A stretch of DNA of 64,000 nucleotides, from positions 124,001-188,000 of the forward strand of contig PYST01000014.1 of the NCBI GenBank assembly GCA_003049485.1. The letters run 5' to 3'. Source of the stretch: Ophioceras dolichostomum (lineage: Eukaryota > Ascomycota > Sordariomycetes > Magnaporthales > Ophioceraceae). The position numbers were made by a program, and so were the translations under genes. Below, piece by piece: positions 1-11,635 of the stretch (the stretch's first letter is position 1; every line of letters begins with the position of its first letter). The notes under the pieces are model-generated. The model saw only the letters and a list, made by a program, of their open reading frames with translations, was not told the DNA's origin and searched no databases.

Positions 1-685
1 CATGCAAAGCAGCACTCCAGAATCCACGTTGGTTGCGCAGAATCGGGCTGGGCACCAAGACCAAGCCAATAACAAAAACAGCTCGCTCTCTTCTCGTGGT
101 GCTGCCGAGCCAAACCCCAGCGAATTGCCAAGTCTCTACTGGTGGTGCGAGTGGACCACCACGCGGACATCACATTCGCATTCTAGTCCAGCCAGGAATA
201 CTATACGAAGCACGCGAGCTCGTCTTGGGTGGGAAGCTGCGGGAAGGAGCAAAGAAAGAGGGGGCAAGCAATAACAAGAAAGGCTTGTTTTGACGACATA
301 GGCGAGTGCGTTTTTTTGCTATATAATGTGTACGCCATCGCGGGTCCCAATTTACAAAGGCTACCACGTGCCCGGGACCTATCATCCAAACACGGAAGGA
401 TGTCGCCATGCTATCTTTCATGCTCTGAATACCTCCCCTGAAAGCCAACAAACCAACAGAATGCAAACCTTGAACTCCATGCCCATCCAGACACCACTGC
501 CAACCCAATGCTGAATAAGAAACGCCGAAAATGATCACCCTCAATCCCAATATGCATTGGCAAAATCCGGACTCGACACTCTAATGCTCGCTGTACAATG
601 CAGCCCAACAAAGACAAGTCGAAATAAAAGGCAAAAAAAGACAACTCAAAAGGGGACAGACACCCTTCCCTTCCACACAACCTGT
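1..685. other. Intergenic / 3' flank of the Cdc6 gene
   Basis: No gene is supported here. The open frames are short, overlap one another on both strands and show no recognisable motif. The right part, next to the Cdc6 stop codon at 686-688 on the minus strand, is probably its 3' untranslated region. Confidence 0.5.
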
Positions 686-2751
686 CTAATCCAACGCCTC
701 GCCACTCAAAATGCTCCTCAGAATATCACACCCCAGGCCCTCGATGCCCTGCTCGATCTCCCTCTCCCCCACGCAGCTCGCGACGCGCCGCTCGTCGCCG
801 CTCCCGAACACGGCCTTCCGCCCCCGTTTGCTCGGGGTCTGCAGCACGGCGAACGAGCCGTTCCTGCCGTCCACGGCCGTCACCAGCGACAGCGTCTCCA
901 GGCTGCCGACGACCTCGCGGAACTCGGAGCTCGACAGCGGGTGCAGGAGCGAGTCGCGCTTGCAGAGGAGGCAGTACGCGTCGAAGAGTGTCTTGACCGT
1001 CGGGGCGGTCACGCCGCGGGTGGTGGTGGAAGTTGGTGCGGAGTGGGAGGGGGACTCCGCCGACGACGACGACGACTGCAGCTTGTTGCGGTGAGGCGTC
1101 ATCGGGGGGGTGACGCCCGCACCTACACCGGCACCGGCAGCGGCGGCGGCTAGCGTGGCCTTGTTCCGCTTCTCGATGGCCATCAGCGAGCACAGCGCCG
1201 CCTTCTGCTGGAGGTTCAGGCCCCGCAGACGCTGGCTGGCGCCGTTGCCGAACACGGCCGCCGTGATCTTGTTGAGGTGGCTGATGCTGACCCGCGGTGC
1301 CGTCTCGAGCGTCAGGGCGCGCAGGGAGGCGGCGTACTCGGCTGACGCACTCTTCTTGGGGCTCGCTGTTGATGATGCCTTGGAAGGGGAAGACGCGAGG
1401 TTGGTGTTGTCCCCGAGCGGCCGCTTGGACGGCGTCATCTGGAGCATCTTCTCCCTGGCCTCGCCCCCGAGCTTCTGCTTCGTCTCCGTCTCCACCAGGT
1501 CCACGGCGCGTCGCAGGATCTCGAATGCCTTCCGCAGGTCGCCAGTCTGGCTGGCGACCTTGCGGGAGCACAGCTCGATGGCCGCCGGGTGGAAGAACGG
1601 GAGGAAGTCGGAAGAAGAAGCCGCGAGGCTCTTCAGACGGTTCGTGATGATGGCCTTGATCTGAGGCGCCGTGTAGGGCAGGAAGGGCAGCAGCTCGGGC
1701 TTCAGGTTCCTCGACTTGAGCCGGGGCAGGAAGCGGTCCGTGAGGTCCAGCGCGTTGGCGATGCCCACCAGGACCAGCCGCGACGACTTTTGCATCGACC
1801 ACTCGAAAACGCGGTACAAGCTTTCAGGGTCCAAAGTCAGGATGTGGTCGATCTCGTCCAAGACCACCAGGTAGGTGTCCGAAGAGGCGTTCTTCGTCAA
1901 TTTCTTCGGCACGAAAAGCTTCTGCAGCGTCGACGCGGCGTCGCTGCCGAATATTTCCGATTCGAGTCCCAGCAGCTCCAGCAGGGTGACGTAGAGGTCC
2001 ACCGAGGACTTGATGCTCATGCAGTTGATGTAGGCCTTCCGGATCGAGGGCGAGTTGGAGACCAGCTCTTGAGTGACCGAGTTCACCATGGCGCTCTTTC
2101 CGGTTCCAGGGGGCCCGCTGACGTAGAGGCAGCCGCCGGTGGGGGCCGAGCTAGTACAGCGAGATAGGAAGTCCTCGAGCTGCGACCGCTCCTCTTCTCG
2201 CCCGACAAGCTGGCCTGGGTCGTTGCTGCGAGAGAAGAGTTGCCGTGCATGGTGGTAGACTGTCTGAGACGCGGCAGGCGTGGTTGGTGTCTGGGGCGTT
2301 TGTCTCCTCGAGAGCTTGCCGGCGGACATCACCCGGCACCGGGGAGTGGTGGGCGTGCTAGCCGAGGAGAGAACATCGTGGAATCGGGAGGTTCGAGGGG
2401 TGGCCGGAACTGATTCAACCCAGTCAGCAGGGTGGGAATAAAAAGACGCAGCTGTCCGGGTTTACTCACATTGTTTGCTAACGCTCTTCGCGGGCGAGAA
2501 GGCAGGCTCGTCCTCGAGGATGGGTGACAAGTCCTCCGCAGGGTCTCTATTCTCGTTGTTGACAGTAACAGCCTGGGACTGGCCGCGAGCTCGCTTGACA
2601 GGATGGTCGACATCTGGGAAGGAAGGAGAAAGTGAGGTCAGCAGCTAGAACCACGGAAGGAGAGGACGCGGCTTCCCGAGAAATGGGTGTTCCTACCAGG
2701 AAGCTGTCGAGAGCCCCGCGTCCTCTTTCCCAGGACGGAAGCAGCCGCCAT
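686..2751 (-). CDS. CDC6: Cdc6/Cdc18 replication licensing ATPase
   Basis: AAA+ ATPase of the Orc1/Cdc6 family, which loads the MCM helicase on ORC-bound origins in G1 in the nucleus. Three exons fit splice signals and phase: 2697-2751, 2470-2613 and 686-2409 (640 aa). Exon 1 encodes MAAASVLGKRTRGS, a typical fungal Cdc6 start. The Walker A loop GPPGTGKS is at about residues 165-172 and the Walker B motif DEID at about 251-254. Further on come sensor-type segments (VLVGIANALDLTDRFLPRLKSR, split by helices) and a winged-helix C-terminus. The N-terminal tail carries several S/T-P sites followed by basic residues (TPRTSR, TPRCR), and TPSKR recurs later; these are candidate CDK sites. The gene is divergent from the Moco sulfurase across about 1.1 kb. 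Orc1 is the nearest alternative, but the length and the absence of a BAH domain favour Cdc6. Confidence 0.93.
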
Positions 2752-3856
2752 GATGATGTAGGAGGATGTGCGGAAGTTGCGTGCGTGGCTCAAATTAGAA
2801 TTAAGGACCCGAAATCTTATGCCGGAAGGTGCAGACCAAAAGCAGCACAAGCTATAGGACAAGAAACTTTGGAAGTTGAGGAAGGAAGCAGAACATCATG
2901 AGCAAGAGTCGAGAGTCAATTCACACAAGCGAAGAAGGCGGCTACTGGAACCATAATAAAACCGAGCATCGAATTGGAAGGCCCACAGCACACGCTTCCC
3001 GGCAGAGACGCGCAAGTGGGACCCGTATGGACGCGACTTGGGAGCTGAAGCGCGACTTTCAATTACGCACAGTCCACCACTTAAATGGGTGGCTGGGAGG
3101 GTCGGACCGTGGCCGTTGGCAAATCGCGATCGAATATGTGGCTTGACACGAAACCACGATTGAATCTGTGGCTGGACCCGATTCAATCTCAGCCACAAGC
3201 AGGTACAAGACAAAGGTGTCGATTTTGTCTTTCCCACCCAACTTTTCCTTTTCCAACCTCGTAACAAAACAACCACGTCGTTTCAGCACTTCGGCCAAAA
3301 AGTTTGCGACGATATATATTGAAGTTCATTTATCGAATTTGCTTTTCCAATTTTGGTTGGTTTTTGGCGGAGTTGTAGCGTTTGTTGTTGAGGAGTGACG
3401 CAGGAGCACTAACAAGGCAGCGGAACAATAACCTTCCAGCGACTCCCTAACTAACGGTGATGAGGTCATCGCCCAATGTGTCGGTTTCCGCCGGCTCCCC
3501 GCAACTCAAGGAGGAGGCGAGCTCCGACCTCCATTCATGGCAGTGCCCGGACGTGTCCCCGTGATGACCTTGCATCGGCGCCGAATCGCTTTTGGAAAGA
3601 CCGGCTTATCCGTAGTACACAGATGTAGATTAGCATTGATCGCTCTTCTAATCTACCTAGCTTCATATCCCTTCCCTTTCCCTACCCTTCCATCGCTTGC
3701 TTCACATTCCACAATGGTGGGGTCGTGTGTTGCGCTCGTTGGTTCTATTTCATTCCCGTCTATTGGGTTTTGGTTATCTCGATACCATTTCCTTAGGTGG
3801 TGACACTGGATAGGGACCCTTGGATGTCCTCCTGGGTCGTTTTGCAAGAACCGGAG
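2752..3856. promoter_or_regulatory. Divergent promoter region, Cdc6 (-) / Moco sulfurase (+)
   Basis: About 1.1 kb separates the two divergent start codons. No coding region is supported. Two ACGCG cores, the centre of the MluI cell-cycle box bound by MBF-type factors, lie at about 3008-3012 and 3031-3035, some 260-285 bp upstream of the Cdc6 ATG. An AT-rich run (gatatatattg) sits near 3309-3319. Both assignments are inference from motif and position only. Confidence 0.3.
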
Positions 3857-6623
3857 ATGGAGCAGCACAAAATGTCGCTTTCGAACGACTTATCACTGTA
3901 TTATGCTGCAGTTGAACAATTCAGGGGCTCAGAATACCCAATGCTAAAGGGTAGGTACTTCTAGGCACGAGAACCTACCCTCATGAAGCGATCAGCACAA
4001 AGGAACTAAATACCAGTTACTCGTCGTCAACATAGATTCGATATACCTGGACCATGCCGGAACCACGCAATATCCAAGGTCCCTCATGGAGCGTTTCGCC
4101 AGCGAGATGACCCATAACCTCTTCGGCAACCCACACTCCGCTTCAGGTGCCTCCCAATTGTCAACGGCGCGCATAGAGGACGCACGTCTCCGGGCGTTAC
4201 AGTTTCTGGGCGCCGATCCGGCAGAGTTCGACCTCGTCTTCGTCGCGAACGCGACTGCAGGGATCAAACTCGTTGCGGAGGCTGGCAGGTCGCTGCCTGG
4301 CGGGTTTAGATATGCCTACCACCATGCGGCTCATACGAGCCTGGTCGGCGTTGGGGAGGAGGCCAGGTACAGCGTCTGTCTTGATGACAGGACCCTCAAC
4401 GCCGCGCTCGCCGGTGAAGATCCGTTCCTAATGTCAGAACCTGAGCTATGCTCACGACCACCAGCGACGACGCTGTTCGCTTACACGGCACAGTCTAACA
4501 TGGACGGTCGCCGATTTCCTCTGTCATGGGCAGGCTCATTACGGAATTCCGGCCAACAACGCCAACCTGCGGGATCAGGAGGGCGCGCCGAGGCTTACAC
4601 GCTTCTCGATGCCGCTTCTTTGGTGTCCACCTCCAGCCTTGACCTCAGCGACTCCGAGTCCGCTCCAGACTTCATCGTCCTCAGCTTCTACAAGATATTC
4701 GGCTTCCCGGACCTCGGGGCACTGATCGTCAGGCGACAGGCGGAGCCGTTCTTCGACTCTAGGAGGTACTTCGGCGGCGGAACTGTCGAGATGGCGGTAA
4801 GCGTCAAGGAGCAGTGGCACGTCTTGAAGTCACATTTTCTACATGAACGCCTTGAGGACGGAACATTACCGGTCCATAGCATCCTCGCCCTGGACGCGGC
4901 GATGAGTATCCACCAGCGATTATTCGGAAGCATGAGTACGGTGGCATCACATACAGCCTTTCTCGCCCAAAGATTGCGCGCTGGCCTGTCATCCCTGAAA
5001 CATGGAAATGCCACGCCTGTGTGTGTCATATACTCTGGCAGCTCAACAGGACCGCAGCAGCAGGCCGCCTTATCAGTTGACACTAGTCCGGCAGGTTGGG
5101 GCCCAATTGTTGCTTTCAATATCCGCAACGCCTCCGGGCATTGGGTCAGCCTCGCCGAGTTCGAGAAACTCGCTGCCCTGAAGAACATCCATGTCCGGAC
5201 GGGTGGCGTGTGCAACCCAGGAGGAATCGCGACGGCCCTGGGCCTCGAGCCCTGGGAGATGAAGCGTAACTTCTCGGCTGGGTTCCGGTGCGGGACGGAC
5301 AACGACATCATGGCCGGAAAACCTACCGGCGTCATTCGTGCCAGCGTTGGTGCCATGAGTACTATCTCAGACGTCGATATGTTCATTGCGTTTGTCGCCG
5401 AATTCTTTCGTGATGACGCAATCCCGTTGGCGGATAGTGCTGAGCCAGCACCCACAATTGCAGCACCGTCGAGTGCGGATGGCGGCTGCGGCCCGGAGCT
5501 GTTCGTGGACAGCTTGATAGTTTTTCCCATCAAAAGTTGTGGTGGATATGCCATCCCGACTGGGGTTGACTGGGACGTGAAGCCAGAAGGGCTGGCCTGG
5601 GATCGAGAGTGGTGCCTCCTCCACCGCGGCTCCGGCCAGGCTCTGAGCCAGAAGAGGCACCCAAAGATGGCACTCCTCAAACCAATCCTTGACTTCTCCC
5701 GTGGCGAATTAAGAGTACGATACTCTGGCTTAGGGGGAAGGACAGATGAAGAGGAGCGTCTCCGACCACGAGAAATTGCCGTGCCGCTTTCCCAGAACCC
5801 AGCCCTCTTCCACCCGGCTCCCGGCTTCCGAGCCACATCCTCCCGTGTCTGCGGCGAGGCGGTTGCGGCGAAGACGTACGCATCAGAGGAAGTCAACTCG
5901 TTCTTCTCGGACGCCCTCGGCGTGCCGTGCATTCTGGCGCGCTTCCCGCCCGGCGGCTCCGGCATCGGCAAGCGCTATTCCAAGGCCCGCATCCAGAAGC
6001 ACCAGTTGCCGAAGCGTCTGCTACACAAAATTCCTACCCATATCGCCCCGCCGCCGTCACCGCCAGACTCAGACCTCGAAAACCTCGCTACCGACCAACG
6101 ACAGCACCAGCGCATCTTGCTCTCCAACGAGAGCCCCATCCTCGCCATCAACCTAGCCAGCGTTCACGCTCTCAACGAGGAGATCAAGTCCCGTGGTGGG
6201 ACTGAGGTTAGTGCTGCCTCCTTCAGGGCAAACGTGATGATCGGGTGCCGAGGAGGAGGAGGAGGAGGACGTACGATGACCGGAAGTGGCTGCTCGACGA
6301 CAAGCGACAATGCGTACGCGGAGGACGATTGGCGCGGCCTGAAAATTGGCTCGCACGCGTCCTTTGTCATGCTGGGATCCTGTCGGCGGTGCCATATGGT
6401 GTGCATAGACCAGGACACGGGACGGAAGGGCGAGGAGCCTTTCGTTACCCTGTCCAAGACGAGGCGATTTGATGGCAAGGTGTTTTTCGGGACGCACATG
6501 GGCCTTGCCGGTACCAGGGGCAGCAGCAGTCTTACTAGTGGAGGAACTACCGGGGCGGCTTCTGCATGTCCGACGATCCGGGTTGGTGACTGCGTCCAGG
6601 TCGACCAGGACGAGGACTCGTAG
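3857..6623 (+). CDS. hxB: Molybdenum cofactor sulfurase
   Basis: Transfers sulfur from L-cysteine to the molybdenum cofactor to activate xanthine dehydrogenase/aldehyde oxidase-type enzymes in the cytosol; the Aspergillus counterpart is hxB. Two exons are inferred, 3857-3950 and 4036-6623 (893 aa). The splice joins ...EYPMLK to DSIYLDHAGTTQYP, the conserved start of the NifS-like fold. The PLP lysine lies in SFYKIFG at about residue 251. The persulfide cysteine lies in RTGGVCNPGG at about residue 424. From about residue 519 a MOSC N-terminal barrel and MOSC domain follow (FVDSLIVFPIKSCGGY; LGSCRRCHMVCIDQ; EEPFVTLSKTRRF). The MOSC part contains a fungal-looking poly-Gly insertion (about 6247-6270). 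The length is a little above the usual 780-850. No break is seen. Confidence 0.95.
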
Positions 6624-6858
6624 CTGTTGGCGCCTGTACGCACGCCCATGCACTAGGTACGCAGGGGTTGTGTGGGGGAATATGTGCTCGAAACCACTCA
6701 AGCATCTTGCGTCAGATGGGAACGAGTCTCTATATGTACAATGGATAGTACCAGTCAACCGGCTATGTCGGCTACCATTAAGACCGGAGGGTAAGATGCG
6801 AGGTCGTCTTACGGTATATAGAAACACAAGCCGAGTGACCCATTCTTGCCTTGTTTTA

Positions 6859-7998
6859 TCAGCTCAACAGCTCCCGTTTGATGTCCTCTGGGCTAAGAGT
6901 TAGGCGCGCCACCCGCCCCTTTTCACCAGATGCCCAACAGACCCCACCAGCCAGGCACTGCACGGCATCAAACGACCCGTTGTCAAAAAGCCTCCAAGTC
7001 TTCCCACCATCGACGGTGATATCCGATCCCGTCGGCCCCACAGTAATGGCCGTCCCACAAGCGCCAGGCACCCAAGACGCCCCCGAGCGGTACCCTCCCG
7101 GAAACGCCTCCGCCGCCCTCCAGGTCTCCCCGCCGTCCACCGAGAACGCGGCGGTCCCGTCCGAGGCGTTCGGCCGCGTGTAGTCCCCGCCCACGGCGAT
7201 CCCGCGCCTCGCGTCGCGGAACTGCACCGAGAACACGCCCGCCCCCTCGCCGCCCGGTATCGTGGTGTTGGCGACCTCCCACCTCCGCCCGTCGCCGCTG
7301 GGGTTTCTGAACACGCGGCCCGGGACGCCGCCTACGCCGCCGGAGCCCGCGTACAGCGCGCCTGTTTTCGGCGTGGCGGTTAGACACGTCCCGCTCGCGG
7401 AGAAGGCGAACTCGCCCTCTAGCGCTACAGGCGGACCGCCACCACCACCAAGGGGCGGGTACGAGACCACCTCCCACGACGAACCCCCGTCGACGGTCTC
7501 GATCAGCCTGAAGACGCCGTCGACGGGGTCGCTGAGCGCGAAGCCGCGCGCGGGGCTGCTGAAAGCCAAGCAGTCGTAGAAGGCGGCCTCCTCGGCGTTC
7601 GTGAAGGCCAGCGTCCAGGACTCGCCCCCGTCGCGCGTGGCGTACACGCGGGACTCGGCGCCGGGGCCGATGGAGAGCACGACGGCGTGGTCGGGGGAGA
7701 AGGACTCGACGTCGCGGAACTGCAGCTGAAGGGCCGCGTCCGCGTTGGACAAGCTCGGTCCAACGGACTGCCAGGTCGCGCCGCCGTCGGTGGTGCGGAT
7801 CACGGTGGCGTTGGTGCCGGAGACCCAGGCGAGCTTGTCGGATAGGGCGGATAGGCCGCGGAACTGCTGGGTGCTGTTGGTGGGGAGGAGCTCCCAGGAT
7901 GGTAGTGCGGAGACGATGGATGGGAGGGCTAAGGACAAAAAGGCGAGCTTGGTGGTGCTGAGGCCGCCGAGGGATGATGGATGGCGTCGGGGAGCCAT
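6859..7998 (-). CDS. Secreted Asp-box (BNR/YCF48-like) beta-propeller protein
   Basis: Intronless, 379 aa. The N-terminus is basic followed by a hydrophobic stretch and a plausible signal-peptidase site after ...PSIVSA (about residue 31-32), so secretion is likely. Five Asp-boxes (S/T-x-D-x-G-x-T/S-W) are visible: TTDGGATW (69-76), TRDGGESW, TVDGGSSW, SVDGGETW and TVDGGKTW. Such repeats build beta-propellers, as in sialidases, Vps10/sortilin ectodomains and the YCF48/Hcf136 family. Sialidase catalytic arginines and a FRIP motif are not evident, so enzyme activity is not claimed. Fungal relatives are usually annotated only as oxidoreductase-like or hypothetical. It is convergent with the Moco sulfurase (236 bp apart). 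Confidence 0.85.
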   Translation of the reverse strand: MAPRRHPSSLGGLSTTKLAFLSLALPSIVSALPSWELLPTNSTQQFRGLSALSDKLAWVSGTNATVIRTTDGGATWQSVGPSLSNADAALQLQFRDVESFSPDHAVVLSIGPGAESRVYATRDGGESWTLAFTNAEEAAFYDCLAFSSPARGFALSDPVDGVFRLIETVDGGSSWEVVSYPPLGGGGGPPVALEGEFAFSASGTCLTATPKTGALYAGSGGVGGVPGRVFRNPSGDGRRWEVANTTIPGGEGAGVFSVQFRDARRGIAVGGDYTRPNASDGTAAFSVDGGETWRAAEAFPGGYRSGASWVPGACGTAITVGPTGSDITVDGGKTWRLFDNGSFDAVQCLAGGVCWASGEKGRVARLTLSPEDIKRELLS

Positions 7999-9206
7999 TT
8001 TTGGGTTGTGACCTCAGTTCGTATGAACCTCAGGATGAGACTGAGGGCATCACGTCATGCACTGCTAGTCTTTCGGTCGCGTTTATGTACGAGATGCTCA
8101 TCTTGATGCTCATCTTGACTGGATCTGGGATCTTCATCCCCCGCTCACTCAGTCACCTTCCTCCCATCGTTCACCTTCCCATTTCGGCTAATTAATGTGT
8201 ATATCCCACTCCTAGTCTCCCGGGTGTACCGTGGTACACACATATGAAAGACTGCAGTATGAAAGGGGATAATGCAGGGGTGGTTAGTGCATGTATGAAG
8301 GTATTAAAGGCCAGTCCATTCACTCTGGAAGGTTCAGACGCTGATGACTCGAAATTCATGATCATCCATTTGATGAAGATTCACATCAATTGGATCATCA
8401 GAGCTGAGCGGCGCTATTCAGCCCTGCACTTTAGCGTAGTTATCTAAGCCGCGCACTGACACGAGCCCTGAAATCAGCCCCCTGCAAGCCTGCGCAGCGT
8501 TCAGCCGCTGCTGAATGCCGCTAGAACCGTCGGTCGTCTGGTGAACGTTATACCAATATCCTTTAGCTTTCGGGTCTTCCCTAGAGTCGTGCAGTTGAGT
8601 TAACCTCGGAGTTTGGAGCTCCATTCGCCAGATGTCCCGTCGTCTTTGGACGCGACATACTTGGTCCCCCCCACCATTGAACAGCCTGGGCATGCTTCGG
8701 CTATGCTACCATCAGGTGGTGCTACAGCGAAGTGTTCATGTAACTGTAAACACTGTGCTGCAATTATCGTGATGAGGGGCAGGCGGGTAGGTGGGCGCTA
8801 CGGCTCGTTGTGGAAGTGTGGCGGTCTGGGCCTGCCTAGCACCAGCCTCAGCTAGGTGGTCAATAACAGGCCTGACGGTGTGAGATCAATGGACTCACAA
8901 TGGCGTGGCTTTTTCCGTGTGCTGGCATTCCTCATTCGATACACGCCATTTTTGTTGTTTTATACGACTACCTAAGGTACCTAGCTGTTCTTACATCCTT
9001 AAGAAAACCATTAAATCGGAACTAAACACGACCGCGCAGCTGCTACTAGCCAGATGCGTCTGTCGTTGAGTTCGCGTCCTCCGTCCATCCGTCATAATCT
9101 GAGATCTGAGACGCCTTCCTCAGGCTTGACTAAGGCTGGCTAGCTCCATGTAGCCTGCTACACCAACAAGTCGCTCAAAGACATCATCGCGCTTGCCCGT
9201 GTCACG
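7999..9206. other. Intergenic region with shared promoters
   Basis: No gene is supported. It holds the divergent promoters of the Asp-box protein (-) and the wax-synthase-like gene (+). Small frames near 8244-8447 and 8418-8693 have no recognisable motif. A short direct duplication (gatgctcatcttga) occurs near 8094-8118. Confidence 0.5.
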
Positions 9207-11296
9207 ATGGGTGCCCAGATTTCCGCCGCCATGGGAGCTCATGGCGGTGGTGGTGGAGGAGGACCAACGGCTGATGATGAGCGACGACGCATCGTTGCTC
9301 TCTTTAGGGAGGGAGTGGCGTCCGGAGACCGTAGGCCGGTATTGCTCCTCCAGTCGGTGGTCTGGAGCTTTGTGTTGCCCATCCTGTACCTCTCGATTCC
9401 GCACACCAAGCGACCGTGGCTTTACCGGGCACGCTTCGCCGTCTTGGCAGTGATGGCCGTATTCAGCGCCGAGTCCGCGATGCATTCATCTAGTACGAAT
9501 CTCGCCGTCGGCTACGGAACGGGTCTTGCCGTGGGATGGTATGTTCACTCCGGCGTATGAATGGTACCCAGGTACAGCACTGAGGCTTCATAGGCAGCAG
9601 CCAGGACAGAGAGCCTCTGCCATCTAGTCACCACCACCTTAGCTGACGTGCTTCTCTTATTTAGGTGCATGATCGGGGGATTTGCGTGTCTAGTGTTCTC
9701 GCGGCCGCAGTTCGAGGCCGAAAGGGTAGAGAAGAGGCCCAGGCCCAGGCCGATGTCACCGCACCGGAGGACCAGCTCTGATGGGGGATCGCCGCTTTCA
9801 CCGCCTCCCTCTCCGCTTAGGAATCACCACGCCTCTGCGATTGCGACTGGGGCCACCGGACACGGACACGGAAACTGCAATGGCTGTGTTAACGCCAACG
9901 GACACGGGAACGGGAACGCTAACGGAAACGGGTCAGTGGTCCGTCAGCGTCGCCGGAAATCTGTCCGATTCCTCGTGCCGCCGGACGAGGACGTCGCCAA
10001 GACCCTCGTCGAACACGAGTACTACTGGCAGGCCTTCCCCGCCGACGCCCCGTTTCTCACCAGGCTGGACTGGGCGTTCGACTACTACACTGCCTGGAGG
10101 GGATCGGGTAAGATATACCTACCTGGGTTCCTTAGCTACCTGCTTTCGTACCCAGGGATTTACTCCGCCCAGTTGTAACAACACCCTACTAACGTACACT
10201 TTCACCTCTTCTCACGTCTTCCATACCAGGATGGAACAGAGCCATCCCGACCATCCCCAAGTTCGCCTCCCCCCAGAAGCCCCTATCCGGCGAGCTGGTG
10301 AAGATCGAGTCCATATCGCTCGCCTCCTCGGCAGGATGCGTCCGATACGCCACCTACCGCCAGTTCCTCGCCGCGCGGCTCCGCAGCATCGCGCTGGGCT
10401 ACCTCGTGCTCGACCTCTGCGCCGTGGTCATGACCTGGACCCTCCGCGACCCCTACTTCATCATCGGCCCCTACTCCACAACCGACCCGTCGCGCCCCGA
10501 GCACGCCGACCTCCCGCACAACACCCTGCCCCGATACCTCGCGCGCCAGCTGCTCGGCTTCGCCGGCATGCTCGCCGCGCTGGAGATGATTCTGTCGCTG
10601 GTGCAGCTCGCGCGCCACTTCGCCGCGTCGCGCCGCCGCCTCCCTTTCGGCAACGGCGTGCGTGCCGAGCTGTGGCAGTTCCCCTCCATCTTCGGCTCGT
10701 TCGCGCAGGTGTTCGACCACGGCCTCGTCGGCTTCTGGGGCCGCTTCTGGCACCAGAGCTTCCGCCTCGGCTTCACCGCGCCGGGGTACTGGCTCGCGAG
10801 GCAGGGCCTCATCCCCTCGCCGGACCACACCGTCCTGGGGAAGGCGGTCGTCTCGTTCTTCGCGTTCCTCTCGTCCGGCCTGCTGCACGCCTCGGGGAGC
10901 TACACGGCGGTCCGCCCGACGAGGCCGTGGATGCCGCTGGCTTTTTTCATGCTGTCCTGGGTGGGCATCATGGTCCAGACCGGAGCCACGGCGCTGCTTC
11001 GGCGCTGCTACTGTTACTACGTCGCGGGCGCCGGTACGAAGGCAGCGCCGGTGCCCGTTCTGCTCAGGAAGGGCGCGAATTTCTGTTTTACATCGGTCTG
11101 GCTGCTCAGCACCTGCTGGCTCATAGTGGACGACCTCACTGCCGCCGGCCTGTGGCTCTACGAACCCGTCCCCTTCTCCGTTTTCCGGGCGATGGGGCTC
11201 GGTGCGCCGGGGGACTCGGCGTGGCGGTGGGGTGGAGGCGGACTTGGGGAGTGGCACGTTGACCGATGGTGGTGGAACTCTGGCATTGGCATTTGA
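9207..11296 (+). CDS. Wax-synthase-domain membrane O-acyltransferase
   Basis: Polytopic membrane protein of the MBOAT-related wax synthase family, which in fungi transfers acyl or acetyl groups to lipid or secondary-metabolite hydroxyls. Three exons: 9207-9538, 9665-10107 and 10230-11296 (613 aa). Both introns have good donors (gtatgt, gtaaga) and restore frame. Diagnostic motifs are GFWGRFWHQSFR (about residue 426) and the putative active-site HASGSY (about 478), with hydrophobic helices on either side. Between the first membrane segments and the conserved RLDWAFDYYTAWRG block lies a disordered, His/Gly/Asn-rich linker (HGHGNCNGCVNANGHGNGN). The substrate cannot be told from sequence. No biosynthetic-cluster genes surround it, so a lipid role is as likely as a metabolite role. 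Confidence 0.87.
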
Positions 11297-11635
11297 ATTG
11301 TTTGTTTGCTCTGTTGTGGAAACTTGGAGACAGACAGACTGGACGATCTCACTCACTCACACTCTTGAAGATTCATTCGCTCATAAAAAGCAGCACGGAC
11401 TGGACGGTATTTCTGTTTGCTGCTCTGGAATTCTCAACTCGGAAAAACAAAACACATTGATACCCCGATAAACACAGCATAGATCGAGGATTTTTTTTTT
11501 GTCGCATGGCAACTACTGCCGTGCACTCACTCGTCTGCATTTTTGTTCTCATGGTATCCTTTAGGTCTAGGTGCTGCGTCACAGCAATTAAAAGTCGGTG
11601 CTGGTTCTTTGATCAAGCTCTGATACAACCGAAAT
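11297..11635. other. Convergent 3' flanks
   Basis: Spacer between the stop codons of the wax-synthase-like gene (+) and telomerase (-). It contains a T-run at about 11491-11500 and no supported gene. Confidence 0.5.

Noticed and set aside
4688..5971. 427-codon minus-strand frame inside the Moco sulfurase
   Set aside because: It is the antisense of well-conserved coding sequence and shows no domain of its own.
10283..11356. 357-codon minus-strand frame over the acyltransferase
   Set aside because: It is the antisense shadow of GC-rich exon 3, with a highly charged repetitive composition.
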